Assembly: GCA_951802195.1 (NCBI GenBank)
Contig: OX637631.1
Location: forward strand, 434,001 to 498,000
Reading direction: 5' to 3'
DNA length: 64,000 nucleotides
DNA from: Tausonia pullulans
Taxonomy: Eukaryota > Basidiomycota > Tremellomycetes > Cystofilobasidiales > Mrakiaceae
Below the pieces are notes generated by a model. It worked only from the letters and a program-made list of their open reading frames with translations, was not told the DNA's origin and did not search any database. Both the position numbers and the translations under genes were made by a program. Below are positions 34,793-45,527 of the stretch, one piece after another (position 1 is the stretch's first letter; each line of letters starts with the position of its first letter).

Positions 34793-36160
34793 CTACCCGC
34801 TTCCTCCACCTCGCATCGCTCGCCACTCCGCAAGCTTCTCCAACCGCCGCCGCTTCTCCTGAGCCTTCCTTACCTCCTCTGCCTCCACCTCCGCCTCCAT
34901 CTCCTCAAGGGTCTGAGGCGGCGGAGGCGGTGGCGGTGCCTCCGGTTCTTCCTTTGGCGGCGCTGGTCCACTACCTTCATCGCTATCCTCCTCGTCATCG
35001 CTGTCGCTCCCGTACCCGCCTAATAATCCCGTGACGCCCTTTGGCAGCTCCTCCTTCTTCAGTGGCACCGGTGCCGGCGGGGGATCCAGCATGCGCTCCC
35101 ATTCTCGCTTGTACCGCCCGCGGAGGAAGGCAAATCTTGGGTCCGATGAGTGGTTTGTGAGGATCCGGAGGGTGAGGACTTGCGGGTTTGGAGAGGAGCG
35201 GAGGGACTTGGCGGTGTGCTTCATGAGGGCGAGGATGTTTGCTGCTGGCTGGAGGAGAGGGTGGAAAGGGAAGTCAGCGAAGGACAGATCCAATGGAGGA
35301 AAGCCACAACGGACCTCCTCGTCCTCCTCCCAAACGACAGGTTCCTCCTGCGTCGGAGGGCTCGGCGACCTTGCGGCCTCCCTTGCAGCGAGATGCTGCT
35401 CCCGCAACTGCTCGAGCCGACGGCGTTTCTTGTCCCGTTGGAACTCCTGAGCTTCGTCTGAGGAGAAGAAGAAGGTGTCCTCGGTGTCGGAGGGGAGTTC
35501 GGACCAGCCTGAGGCGGAGATGGAGGGAGAAGGCGGGCCTTGACGAGGAGGCGGGAGATCGGAAGTGGTCGGGAGAAGATGAAGGTAAGAGAATCTGGCA
35601 AGACGGGATTGAGTCAATACTGTTAGCGCAGAGGAGACGGAAGAAGGGCAGCCTTCGGTGTTGTTGTCCAGTCATACGGCGCATTGTTCGCGTCCTTGGC
35701 CGGGCGATTCTCCCTTCTTCTATCTTCCCTTGTCACGCACTTTCCTTCTCGGTTCCAAGCTCATGCCATCAGAGGAGAAAGAAAACAGAGCGTACCTGTC
35801 GGCCCAACCTCCCACGACGTCGTCCTCCTCCCTGCCTTCGCCTTCGTCCTCGTGGTCCGACACTCGCGACGAGGCCTGCTGCCCGTACCAGAGGAGTCGG
35901 CCGCCTTGCGTACTTGGGAGCTCCATCTGCCGACCGAGCTCCGGCTCTTCATGGACGAGCGAGACCTCGTATGCCTGGACGACAGTCGAGGAGCTGGCGA
36001 GGGGGCCTCCGACAGCGCCGTTCCCGGTGTCGTCTCCCCAGAAGGACGGCTCAGGGGACGACGAGTCGCCCTGGCGGTGGAGATGACGGTGCTGGGTATG
36101 GTCGTAGACGGGGAACGCGTTGGAGGTCTGATGGGAGCGCTTGCGGGAGGGCTTGTGCAT
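34793..36160 (-). CDS. SWAP/SURP-domain protein, likely splicing regulator
   Basis: Two exons (36160-35796, 35594-34793) give 388 residues. The N-terminal part matches the start of the SWAP family (VVQAYEVSLVHEEPELGRQM ... GGRLLWYG). It is followed by GWADRFSYLHLLPTTSDLPP across the intron, equivalent to the family's DRYDxRxLL block. A SURP module lies at about 235-290 (FPPLDLSFADFPFHPLLQPA, then ALMKHTAKSLRS and DPRFAFLRGRYKREWERML). The C-terminus has poly-Pro and a Glu/Lys/Arg helix. SWAP proteins act in pre-mRNA splicing. I chose the ATG at 36160 (MHKPSRKRS...). The gene is divergent from AHA1 with 351 bp between starts. Confidence 0.78.
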
Positions 36161-36511
36161 GGAAGGCGTGGTCGTGGTTAGGCGAGACAAGATGCGGGTG
36201 TCGGGTTAGGGAGGAACGAAGCGACCGTCGTCAAGGCGATCGCGGAAACTCATCGCCACCTCACATGCCAGAGCAGCCTCGTGGTACGTAGCTCGTGTAG
36301 AGACTGCTCGGATGTGAGTATTTTATAAGCATCCCGTCTCGAGTCGGAGCGAAATCATCAAGCCGATGACGCTCGTCGGGCGACATGGAACTTTCGAGGT
36401 CTCGCCCGTGGCCTTCGAGGTTCCAGTCGACGCGAGGAGCTCTCGCCTTCGCCCTGTGACAACCACTGTCTCTTCCCCCATCTTCTTCTTACCCCCTCAC
36501 TCCTTGACGCG
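36161..36511. promoter_or_regulatory. Divergent promoter region, SURP gene / AHA1
   Basis: These 351 bp lie between two outward-reading start codons and must serve both genes. A short AT-rich patch (TATTTTATAAGC, about 36319-36330) could be a TATA-like element, and a pyrimidine-rich leader (about 36470-36505) precedes the AHA1 start. Confidence 0.5.
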
Positions 36512-38365
36512 ATGGCTGCTCCTCTCTCTGCGGGTCTTAAGAACTGGTGCGCGTGTCATCAGCATTGCCCCTTGGTCGGCATGGCGCCTGGCTGATATCG
36601 TCGTTCGTCCTGACTGGCGCTTAGGCACTGGCGTGTGAGCAGCGAACCAGGCACGCACACCCAAGTCGAGTGCTGACGGGTGCGTCGATAACTCTCACAG
36701 CAAAAGCAGGTCGACAAGTGGGCGTATGACTGGGTCAGTCCCTTGACGTCGGCGCTCTGGGCGACGACACTGAAGCTGACACCTCTGACTTCTCCGTCCT
36801 TCGCCGGCGACGCTCCCCGCGCTTGACACAGTTCAAGGCCGAGCTCCCCAAGATCTCTTCCAGCGCCGAGGGAGGAATTGAGTTCAAGGTTACCTCCGTC
36901 CAAACCATTGAGGGCGATGTCACCGTCGGTCAGCGCAAGTCGAAGTAAGTCGCCTCGGCGACCAACAGGCGTTAAAGACGACCCTGCTGACGACCACGCG
37001 CTTCGCCAGGCTTGTCACCATTTACGATCTCGACCTAACAATCGCCTGGTGAGAGGAGCTGTGAGATATGCCTGCGGGGGCCTTCTTGACTGACGGACTC
37101 ACTGCGTGGACGCGCGCTGTCTTCTCTCAGGACTGGTGAGTAACATTCACAAGAGCCGTCCTCCTCATCCACGGCACTTGACCTGACAGCTTCCTTCCTT
37201 ATCCTGTCAGCCACCACCTCCGACGGCACCGAACTCTCCGGAACTGTCCGCGTTCCCGAGGTCTCTCACGAGGCCATCGACGGCATCTCGGACTACGTCG
37301 TGCGTGCTATTTCGTTCATCCATCACGAAGTCCCTGATTGACAGCTCTCTCCCTTCCTTTCAGTTTGACTTCTCTTCCCCCCAGACTTCCTCCCCCACCT
37401 ACGTCGCCGTCAAGAAGGCCCTTCCCCCCGTTCTCAAGGAGGTCTTCACCCGCTTCCAGCAGACCCTCATCGACGTCCACGGCAAGGACCTTCTCGCCGT
37501 CGACTCCGAGCCGGCTTCGGCCAGCACGTCTGGCACCTCCACTCCCTCCGGTGCTGCGCCCATCACACTCGCGACCAAGGCTGTCGAGGAGAAGAACACG
37601 GAGGCGACTAAGGCAGGCGCCAAGATCAACACTTCGACCGTTAAGGTGAACGGTCGCTTCCAGATCTCCGCGACCGATCTCTGGGACCTCCTCACGAATG
37701 AGAGCAAGATCCCGACTTGGTCGCGCTCCGCTGCCCAATTCTCGCCGACCCCGAACGCACCGTTCTCTCTCTTTGCCGGTGCCGTTCAAGGCACAGTTGA
37801 GAGCGCCACCAAGCCCAACCAGCTTGTCTCGTCGTGGGCGCTCAAGAGTAGCCCTTCGTGGCCTAAGGGTGTGTGGTTCTTACTCCCTCTCCCAAAGCTC
37901 GTCGCGTGCGCTGAATGCCATCTTCATCCAGACCACTATGGAACTCTCACTGTCACCCTCGAGCAGGGCTCAGACTCGACGGACGCGACTTTCACGCTTA
38001 CTGGTGTCCCGAAGGGTCAGGAGAAGGAGGTCGAGTCGAATCTCTACGCATTCTATGTCCGAGGGTAAGTCAAAGCACAACGATGCTTCCTGCACTCAGC
38101 ATGATCTGATCATTTTTCGCCATTTCCTTTCAGATTTGTTTCGATGGGGTTAGTTTCTGGTTCCTCATCCTCCACGACGTTTGCAGCTCCCGCTCCTTCG
38201 AAGCGGAGTACCGCGCTCTCAACTTCGAAGAAGAAGTCCACCAAGTCCCAGAAGGCCGCCGGTGGCCCTCCGGACTCAGGCTTCCCCGTCTTGGGTGCCG
38301 TTGTCGTTTCGTCCTTGGTCGTGTGCCTGGGCGTGATCGTTGCGCGGTCGCTGGCGGCCGAGTAG
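36512..38365 (+). CDS. AHA1: Hsp90 co-chaperone Aha1 with a hydrophobic C-terminal tail
   Basis: Ten exons (36512-36546, 36625-36634, 36701-36733, 36832-36944, 37010-37048, 37131-37135, 37211-37299, 37364-37868, 37932-38064, 38134-38365) sum to 397 residues. The N domain starts with the Aha1 hallmark NWHWR and WAYDWFKAELPKI; the middle has VSHEAIDGISDYVFDFSSP. The C domain (AHSA1/START-like) has VNGRFQISATDLWDLLTNES, PFSLFAGAVQG, HYGTLTVTLEQ and a final YAFYVRGF. Aha1 binds Hsp90 and stimulates its ATPase. Two exons are tiny (10 and 5 nt) but are needed to keep the family sequence. After FYVRGF the protein does not end as usual. It adds a Ser/Lys-rich linker and FPVLGAVVVSSLVVCLGVIV before ARSLAAE, a likely tail anchor. 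Confidence 0.9.
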
Positions 38366-38883
38366 AGATAGAGATCGACCCGGTGGATGGGATGGCTTCG
38401 CTGCACATGCGGCGCCACGGCTCTGGCTCGCTGGTTTTCTCTTATTAGACGGCCCTTTTTTTCCTTCCTGGACCGTGCACGGTCTATGCTTCAGCGGTGG
38501 AGAGGCTTGACGCTGATCATCTATCCCTTTCTTCCTTATCCGCAGACTCGGCAGCGACCTCTCGAGCGCCCAAGGCATCTAGGGAGAGCAGAGGTGGTCA
38601 AACGACTCTGGGAGAATAGATGACAATTGCATGGGATGATCTCCGTATGAAAATATTTGCGAGCGAGATGCGAGATGGTTGCGATCTTACTAGCGACGAC
38701 GCGCCTAAGCAGTTGGCGCGCCGCCTTCTCTGCCGCACGCGCCTCGTCCCCCACCTCGCACTCGCTGGCCCAACTCGACCTAACCCCTCTCTTCCCTTCA
38801 ACGACCATCGTCCGACCGAGTTGACCCTAGGCTTCACGCTCACCCTCGCCGTCCCCCTCTCCTTCGTCACCACCGCTTTCGCC
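38366..38883. other. Intergenic, AHA1 3' flank and septin promoter
   Basis: This 518-bp stretch has no coding signal. Pyrimidine-rich sequence from about 38760 to 38880 leads into the septin start. Confidence 0.5.
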
Positions 38884-40820
38884 ATGTCTCACCTTCCTCC
38901 TTCCCCGGCCGGAGATGGCATCGGCATTGCCAAGTGCGTCCTGCCAACAAGGACGCGCATCTCTCGTTCGAGGAAGCCTCTCGGCTGACAACCCGGTGTT
39001 GCCTTCGCGTCTCTCTTGTGCCCGCTTTCTCCTAGCCTTCCCAACCAGCGGCATAAAATCGTTGCCAAGCGTGGAGCGGTGAGTCGGTCGTGCAGCCAAA
39101 AGACCCGGAGCCTGTGCTCTCCTCACTTCAGACTGTCGTTCGCTGAGGTCGTCGCGTCCTCGCCTCGCCCCTTTCCTCTCCTTTGCTCGCCTGTCTGCTA
39201 GCACTTCACTCTCATGGTTGTTGGTGAGTTGGCATCTTTTGATGTGCTTCGGACAGTGGCAGCCGGTAGTTGCTCCCATCCGGAGGCGGCCCTTCCCTTC
39301 GAGGAGACACGCGCTCACTCCGCCTCTTCCTTCCTTCTTCCCTCAGGCGAGTCTGGCCTCGGCAAGACGACTCTCATCAACACGCTCTTCTCGACCGAGC
39401 TTGCCCAGCCCAAGAACTATCGCGCCCGATTTTCTAAGCAGCTTGACAAGACGACTGAGGTCGACATCATCAAGGCCGAGGTCAGTGCCTTCTCGCTCGA
39501 TCGCTCGCTCTCTCTCCTCCCACGGTCCGTCTGCTGATGAATTGCTACCCATTGTTGCAGCTCGAGGAAAAGAACTTCAAAGTCAAGCTCACCGTTATCG
39601 ATACCCCGGGCTTCGGGGACTACGTCAACAACCGGGACAGGTAAGATGAGAGCCCGTGCGAAGATCGCGTTGACCTGACCTCTGCTGAACTTCTGTCCGT
39701 CGCAGCTGGGGACCCATCGTCGAGTTTGTCGACGACCAGCACGAGATGTACATGAGGCAGGAGCAGCAGCCTCAGCGTGGTGAGAAGGTCGACCTCCGCG
39801 TCCACGCGTGCCTCTATTTTGTCCGCCCGACCGGCCACACGTGAGTCCATCGCTCACGACTCCCCCAGCTCTTCGAGAGAGCAGAACTCGCGTACGTACT
39901 CACCCAGAACACACTCCAGTCTCAAGCCCCTCGATATTGAGATCATGAAGCGCCTCGGCACGCGCGTCAACCTCATCCCCGTTGTCGCGAAAGCCGACAC
40001 GCTCACGCCCGCGGACCTCCAGCTCTTCAAGCAACGCGTGCGTAGCTAACAATAGTGAGAACATCCTTTTCATCTGAAGCGAAGGCTGACACCATTATCA
40101 TCACAGATTCGCGAGGTCGTCATCGCCCAGGGCATCAAGATCTACCAGCCTCCTATCGAGGAGGACGACCCCGCGTCCGCTGAGCACGCTCGGACGCTCA
40201 TCAACGCCATGCCGTTCTCCATCATCGGCTCGACCACGGACGTCGTGACCGCCGATGGCCGGACTGTCAAGGGTCGCGAGTACCTTTGGGGTGTCGCCGA
40301 GGGTGGGTTTCCTATATGTCAACCAGTGCTCGAATCGCCGACTGACCTTGTCCTCCACATCATCAGTCGACAACGAGGACCACTGCGACTTCCGCAAGCT
40401 CCGCTCTCTCCTTATTCGCGCCCACATGCTTGACCTCGTTTCCACGACCGAGGACGCTCACTACGAGGCGTACCGACAGGCGCAGATGGAGACCCGCAAG
40501 TTCGGCGAGGCCAAGGTTAAGAAGCTTGACAACCCCAAGTTCAAAGAGGAGGAGGAGCTCCTTCGCAAGAGGTTTACCGAGCAGGTCAAGATGGAGGAGG
40601 CGAGGTTCAGGCAGTGGGAGCAGCATGTGAGTTCTACCTTTCTGCACACGAGAAGAGAGCACGGAGATTCTAATGCGTCAATTGGCTGCCTCAGCTCATC
40701 GCCGAGAGGGACCGGCTCAACAAGGACCTCGAGGCCGCCCACGGTTCGATAAAGAGCCTCGAGGCCGAGCTCGATCAACTCGCAGCCTACCAAAGGTCAG
40801 GAACCCAGGGACGCCGCTAG
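38884..40820 (+). CDS. CDC12: Septin, Cdc12/AspC type
   Basis: Ten exons (38884-38933, 39036-39078, 39202-39223, 39347-39480, 39561-39640, 39706-39840, 39920-40037, 40107-40302, 40367-40626, 40695-40820) give 387 residues. The septin GTPase domain has the polybasic start [14 protein letters not shown], the P-loop GESGLGKTT (39-47), the G3 motif DTPG (97-100), the G4 motif AKAD (178-181) and the septin unique element ([18 protein letters not shown]). A Glu/Lys coiled coil follows. [17 protein letters not shown] and NNRDSW point to the Cdc12 group. Septins form filaments at the bud neck and division site. The last intron is ambiguous: reading through ends at 40820, while splicing from 40799 to an acceptor before 41032 would give a slightly different end (YQRAH). 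Confidence 0.94.
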
Positions 40821-41074
40821 AACCCCCTCCGATTTCCTCCTTCCTTCTTCCTTCTCTCTTCTCGTTGCTTTCGATACCCCTCTCTCCCACACACATACTG
40901 TTGCGACTTACCGTTTGGCCCCCTCCCTCTCGCTTTCTTTCTTCTACTGTTCTTACTTTTGTCGTTCGGGCCGGAAACACCCTCTCCCCCTTTACTTGGT
41001 TCCAACCTTCTCTTTCTCTCTCTCACACACTCAGAGCCCACTAGAAGAAGAAAAAAAGCCAACAGACAGAGCCC

Positions 41075-42427
41075 TCATTCATCCGCGTCCGCAAAGTCGC
41101 CCTCGTCCATGTCTTTCGGCATCTTGGGCTCCTCGTCCTCGCCGTACTGCATCGCGTTGTCGAGATGGCTGAGGATGGTGTCGATCGAGGATTCGGACGA
41201 GGGGTCGAGCGGGAGGAAGGAGACGAGGTTGTGGTCGTCGATCTGGGGGCAAACACGTCAGCTGCAGTCAAAGGAGGGAGAGACAGAAGTGAGGAGGGAG
41301 GAAAAGGGACGACAAGGACGCACGAGCTGGACGATGGCGGAGTTGAGGGCGTGGAATTTCGGATTAGTCGAGCGGTTGATCTCGGAGGAGAGGAGAGTGG
41401 GGTCCGGGTCGAGGTATCTGAGCAAAAACGAAAGCAGGTCAGGGTGGGCATGCGAGTGGTAGACGAAGAAGACAGTTTACCGACCTTCCAACCTCCTGCT
41501 TGCCTTTCCTCCCGCGGACAAGGTCCATCTTGGACAGCACATTGACATGGGAGCACTCGAGTGAGACCATGCAGCTCATGGCGCTCATAACGCCCGCGAA
41601 GAACTTGGCTTTGTCCTCCATGAACTGCGACTCAAGGAGGTAAGCCGCGCAGAGCCGCATGTCGCATCGCTGCTGAAGAAACGAGGCAAGTCGCGGGAGG
41701 AGCGGGATGTGCGTATAAAGCTCGATCTGGCCTGGGGTGAGGGACCCCATGAACAAGGTCAGTCGAAAAGAGGGATCCATTCTGAGAGAGCACGCTACGA
41801 ACCAGGGCAGTCGATGATGAGATACTCGTCATCGTAGGATCCGAGCTCTTCCTCCAGCCAGTCGAGGTTATTAAGAAGATACCTATTCAGCAGAGCAGCA
41901 CATCAGCCTCAAGCCTGCCAGATAATTTGGGGCGGGCTGAAGAGAGAGACGAGAGCGCGCCGGCGTTCCCCGGGGTTCGTTACCCAGCTAACCCGACGCG
42001 CGCCCAGTCAGCCCACCACCTCGTCCGCAACTCACTCGAAGCAGTAAATAAGGCCTCCGTTCGGACCAAACTCCATCTCCTCCATCACGTCCTCCAGGCT
42101 GATGAGGTCCCGGATGTCGATGGCCGGCGGGTACTCGAACTTGTCCGCCGCTGGGTCGAGGTTGAAGAGGTTGATGTTGCGGCCGATGCTCTGAGCGTGC
42201 GAGATGATGGAGTTGCAGAAGGTCGATTTCCCCGAGCCGGCGGGGCCTAGGATAGTAAGTTGGATGGAATGGAAAGAGCGGAAGAGGAGGATGCGAAAGA
42301 GACGGGTTGGACTTGCTTCGTCAGACAGACGGCTCCTCTGAGACATGCGAAGGCGCGTCGCATGAAGGAAATCGAGCAGCGTGGGAGAGGCTCTGAACGT
42401 ACCGGTGACTAGAATGGCGTATCTCAT
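41075..42427 (-). CDS. GPN3: GPN-loop GTPase 3
   Basis: Six exons (42427-42403, 42246-42036, 41882-41803, 41731-41485, 41417-41324, 41242-41075) give 274 residues, the normal size. Seen are the P-loop GPAGSGKST (9-17), LFNLDPAAD (switch/G2 area), the defining FGPNGG loop (68-73), [13 protein letters not shown] (G3), SKMDL (G4) and an acidic C-terminus. GPN3 dimerises with GPN2 and is needed for assembly and nuclear import of RNA polymerase II. The first exon is only 25 nt. The gene converges on the septin gene; the stops are 254 bp apart. Confidence 0.95.
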
Positions 42428-42957
42428 TTCTCCGTAGGTGGAGAGCTAGACTTTAACAGCGAATTGCGAGAGGAGACGGGACTTGAGGCGGGGGACAGCG
42501 ACGACAAAGGTTTCGCGTCGACAGCGAGGGCTTGGATTCCGGTGGAACGCGGAGTTATCGTCAGGAGGCTTGTCTGCAGCCCTTGCTTTTGAGAGGAGTG
42601 AGAATTGTGAGGGCGGGGTGAGAAGGGCGGCAAGGCAGAAGGATAGGAAGGTGGGCGTTGGGAGTTGAGAGAAGCTGAGGTCGGCCAGTGCGCTCGTCAC
42701 ACGCCTCCACTCTGAGCTCATCACTCAGCAACAGGCAGGTCTTTCGTGTCGCGGAAGGAGAGCTTCTTGAAATGAGAGAGAAGGTAGTCCTTCTAGGTTT
42801 TTTCAGTGATGGGTCACTTTGGTCAGCTTGGCGTGGCGGATGATACAACACCGCTTTTCGTAAGGTGTTCGCAGAAGCCATCTCGGTCCAGCTACTGAGC
42901 CAGTAGGCATCTTTAAATCAAATATTTATTCCATCGTCCAGGGAGAAAACGGCGCAT
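42428..42957. other. GPN3 promoter and 3' flank of the dehydrogenase
   Basis: The 530-bp gap shows no conserved coding sequence. Short frames on the minus strand lack motifs. Confidence 0.45.
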
Positions 42958-44841
42958 TTAAATGACACGGTTGCGCGCAGGCAGTCCATCGAGGTAGTCG
43001 GCCTGAACGGACGGGTAAATGTGAGTCTGGGTTAGCAGCCAGCTAGCGCCTCCGAACGGAGTAGAAGCAGAAGCAGAAGATCTCACGAGCTGATCGACGG
43101 CCATCGTGCAGGTCTCGCGTTGGATTTCATCAGTCGAGGCTCCACAGCTGGGTTGGTGGAGGGAGAGAGAGAAAGATCCGTCAGTCAGCCTGGCTTCTCT
43201 TGCCAAATGCTGGATGACTTACTGTGGGAGCGATATGACGTTCTCGAGGTTCATGAGTCCCGAATACTTCTCCGGAGTGGCTGCAACGATATCATCAACA
43301 TCAGTCGAGATACAATTTTACTTCGGCATAAGCCACCAAAAGAATAAAGGAAAGAATGATGATAACTCACGAGGCTCCTGTTCCCATACGTCGATCCCTG
43401 CGCCCCCAAGTCGTCCTTCGCGCAGAGCAAGCTCCAAGTCGCCTTCATGGCAGATGCCACCCCTTGCGGTGTTGATGATGAGCGATGAGCGTTTCATGAT
43501 GTCGAGTTGCGGGCGAGCGATGAGGTGACGGGTCGCGGGCGTCAGCGGGCAATGGATCGTCAGGATGTCGATCAGTGGGAGGAAAGTGTCGAGTGTTGCG
43601 TGGCGGGTGTGCGGGATGGGCCGAGGAGAGCTGGAAAAAGAACGACATCAGTTCTGACATGCAAGGAGAGCGAGAAGCGCCACTGACTTGGCGTCAGCCG
43701 ACGTCCAACGAAGATTCGACGAAGAGGGAGAGAAGACGTGGAGCTGGCACTGGAACGTATCCCAGAAAAGCTCGGCAGTCCGTCGGGCGATGCTACCTGG
43801 AGGAAGCGTCAGAGAACTGTCGGAGAAACAAAGGGTGTTCGGTTGCTCCTCACCCATGCCGATGATGCCAATGACCTTGCCACGAAGCTGCCAGTGTACT
43901 TCTCGTCAGTAATCAATCCTAGAAGCAACGTATCGTCTTCTGACATACGGAATTGCCCATCGGCCCGATCTGACAGTAGGAGCAAGAAAGATCAGCGAAG
44001 CTTGCTTAGCCGCGCCTCTCCCGGACTCACCGTCCTGAACACCTCCCCAGCCCTCAGCCGCCGGTCCAACACCCCGATCCTCCTCAGCAAGCATAGCGCA
44101 AGAGTGAGCACGCACTCCGCGACGGCCTCAGCGTTCCTCCCGGGGACGTTCATCACCGCGATGCCCAGCTCGTGGGCCGTCGGGGCGTCGATGGAGTCGT
44201 ACCCGACGCCATTACGTGCGATGGCGCGGAGGTGAGGAGCGCGGAGGAGCTTCTCCCGGGTGAGAGCGTAAGGTCGGAGAACTGGGTGATTGGTCGGTCG
44301 GAAGGGCATCAAAAATTGATTTGAGTGAGTGATCGGAGATGGTCGTCCGACAGACAGCAGATCGGGCGACGTACCTATTCCATCGGCAACGGCCAACGCA
44401 GACTCCTCGGACACGTCGTCGGATTCGAGCAAAACCGTCTTGAAGCGCCTCTGGGCATGGGCGATAGCCTGGGGAGCGAGCATGAAAGGTGAGCAGAGAG
44501 GAGCGAGGGCGAAATGAAAGGAGCCTGCTGTTCGAGTGGTGGCAGGCGTCCCTCAATCCAAAAAAAATCAAAGTAGCAGAACTCACGGCAGGGTGGAGAT
44601 TGGTTGGGATCCAGAGGGCTGGCAAAGGCAAATGCGCGAGAGAAAGAGGGAAAGCGAGTCAGTAGGGGAGCGAGCAAGCGAACGTCTGTCTAGATTGTAG
44701 CAGAGCCGCCGCTAGACAGACAGCCAAAGAAAGCGCACGCGTAGCCAGGCTCGCTCGCTACGCACTGGCATCTCGCGCGCGGACGTGCGTGGGCGCTTTG
44801 GACGGAGGGGTTGGGAGAAGCATGGAAGATGAGGACACCAT
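42958..44841 (-). CDS. D-isomer-specific 2-hydroxyacid dehydrogenase
   Basis: Eleven exons (44841-44766, 44618-44587, 44468-44375, 44281-44031, 43969-43949, 43887-43854, 43796-43688, 43630-43371, 43280-43223, 43147-43087, 43002-42958) give 346 residues. The dinucleotide motif is GIIGMGSIA (165-173). Catalytic residues of the family are present: Arg 262 in NTARGG, Glu 289 in IDVWEQEP and His 312 in ISLPHCGAS. The substrate-side loop RNGVGYDSID is also typical. The enzyme should reduce 2-keto acids or oxidise D-2-hydroxyacids with NAD(P)H; phosphoglycerate, glyoxylate/hydroxypyruvate or other substrates cannot be separated here. The start in exon 1 is supported only by frame (alternative ATG at 44823). 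Confidence 0.88.
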
Positions 44842-45527
44842 GTCGTCGGAGTATCGTAAGTGGTGGTTGGTGACCTGTTGCCTTCTTTGTATCTTTCATG
44901 GGGTGGGGAGAAGTGAGCCGCCGCAGGACCGAGGCGAGCGACCGTCGGGCGGTCTTGTCCGAAGACAGAACCGCCCGCCCAGAGTCCTCTCTCGCTTGCT
45001 TGCATGCGGCCGTCTTACGGCCAGAGCAAGTGAGCATTCGAGGGACTCTTCTCTCAAGCTCTCCCGAGGGGATACATATGACTAAGCTTCTGGTTCCATT
45101 GCAGGGAACGGCGTCTTGCTCTCAACTTTCCCTCGCTATCACAAACGCTGCTGTCTTCAATCGACACCATCGTCTCATCTCAAAGGAAGAAAGAAAAAAA
45201 AAAAGAAAAAAAGGGGGGGCGGGGGCAACATATAGAAAAAAGGATCGGAAGATGGAAAAGAAAAGCAAAGTGAAGGGAAATTGGAGGGAGGGAGGGAGGG
45301 AGGCAAGGGGGAGTACAGGACGACGGACAAGGAGAGAAGGTAAGATAATGTGGGGTTTCTTTGGTAAAGCGGAATCAAAGGGGGGATGCAGATGGGGAGA
45401 GAGACGGGGGAGAGAGGGAAGGTGAGGGGTGAAACCTGCCTCGTATGATGGTAGATGAGGGAGTGTTGGTTACGAAGGAAAAAAAAAGAGAAATATAGAA
45501 AAGATGATGAGGCAGAACTCAGGGGGA
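44842..45527. other. Intergenic, A- and G-rich tract
   Basis: A purine-rich stretch (about 45180-45500) with A runs and a G run lies downstream of the minus-strand kinase gene; on that strand it is T/C-rich and probably part of the 3' UTR. No gene is seen. Confidence 0.45.

Noticed and set aside
35239-36291. A 350-codon open frame on the plus strand opposite the SURP gene
   Set aside because: Arg/Gly-rich composition without motifs; it mirrors the codon bias of the real minus-strand gene, whose SWAP and SURP blocks are recognisable.
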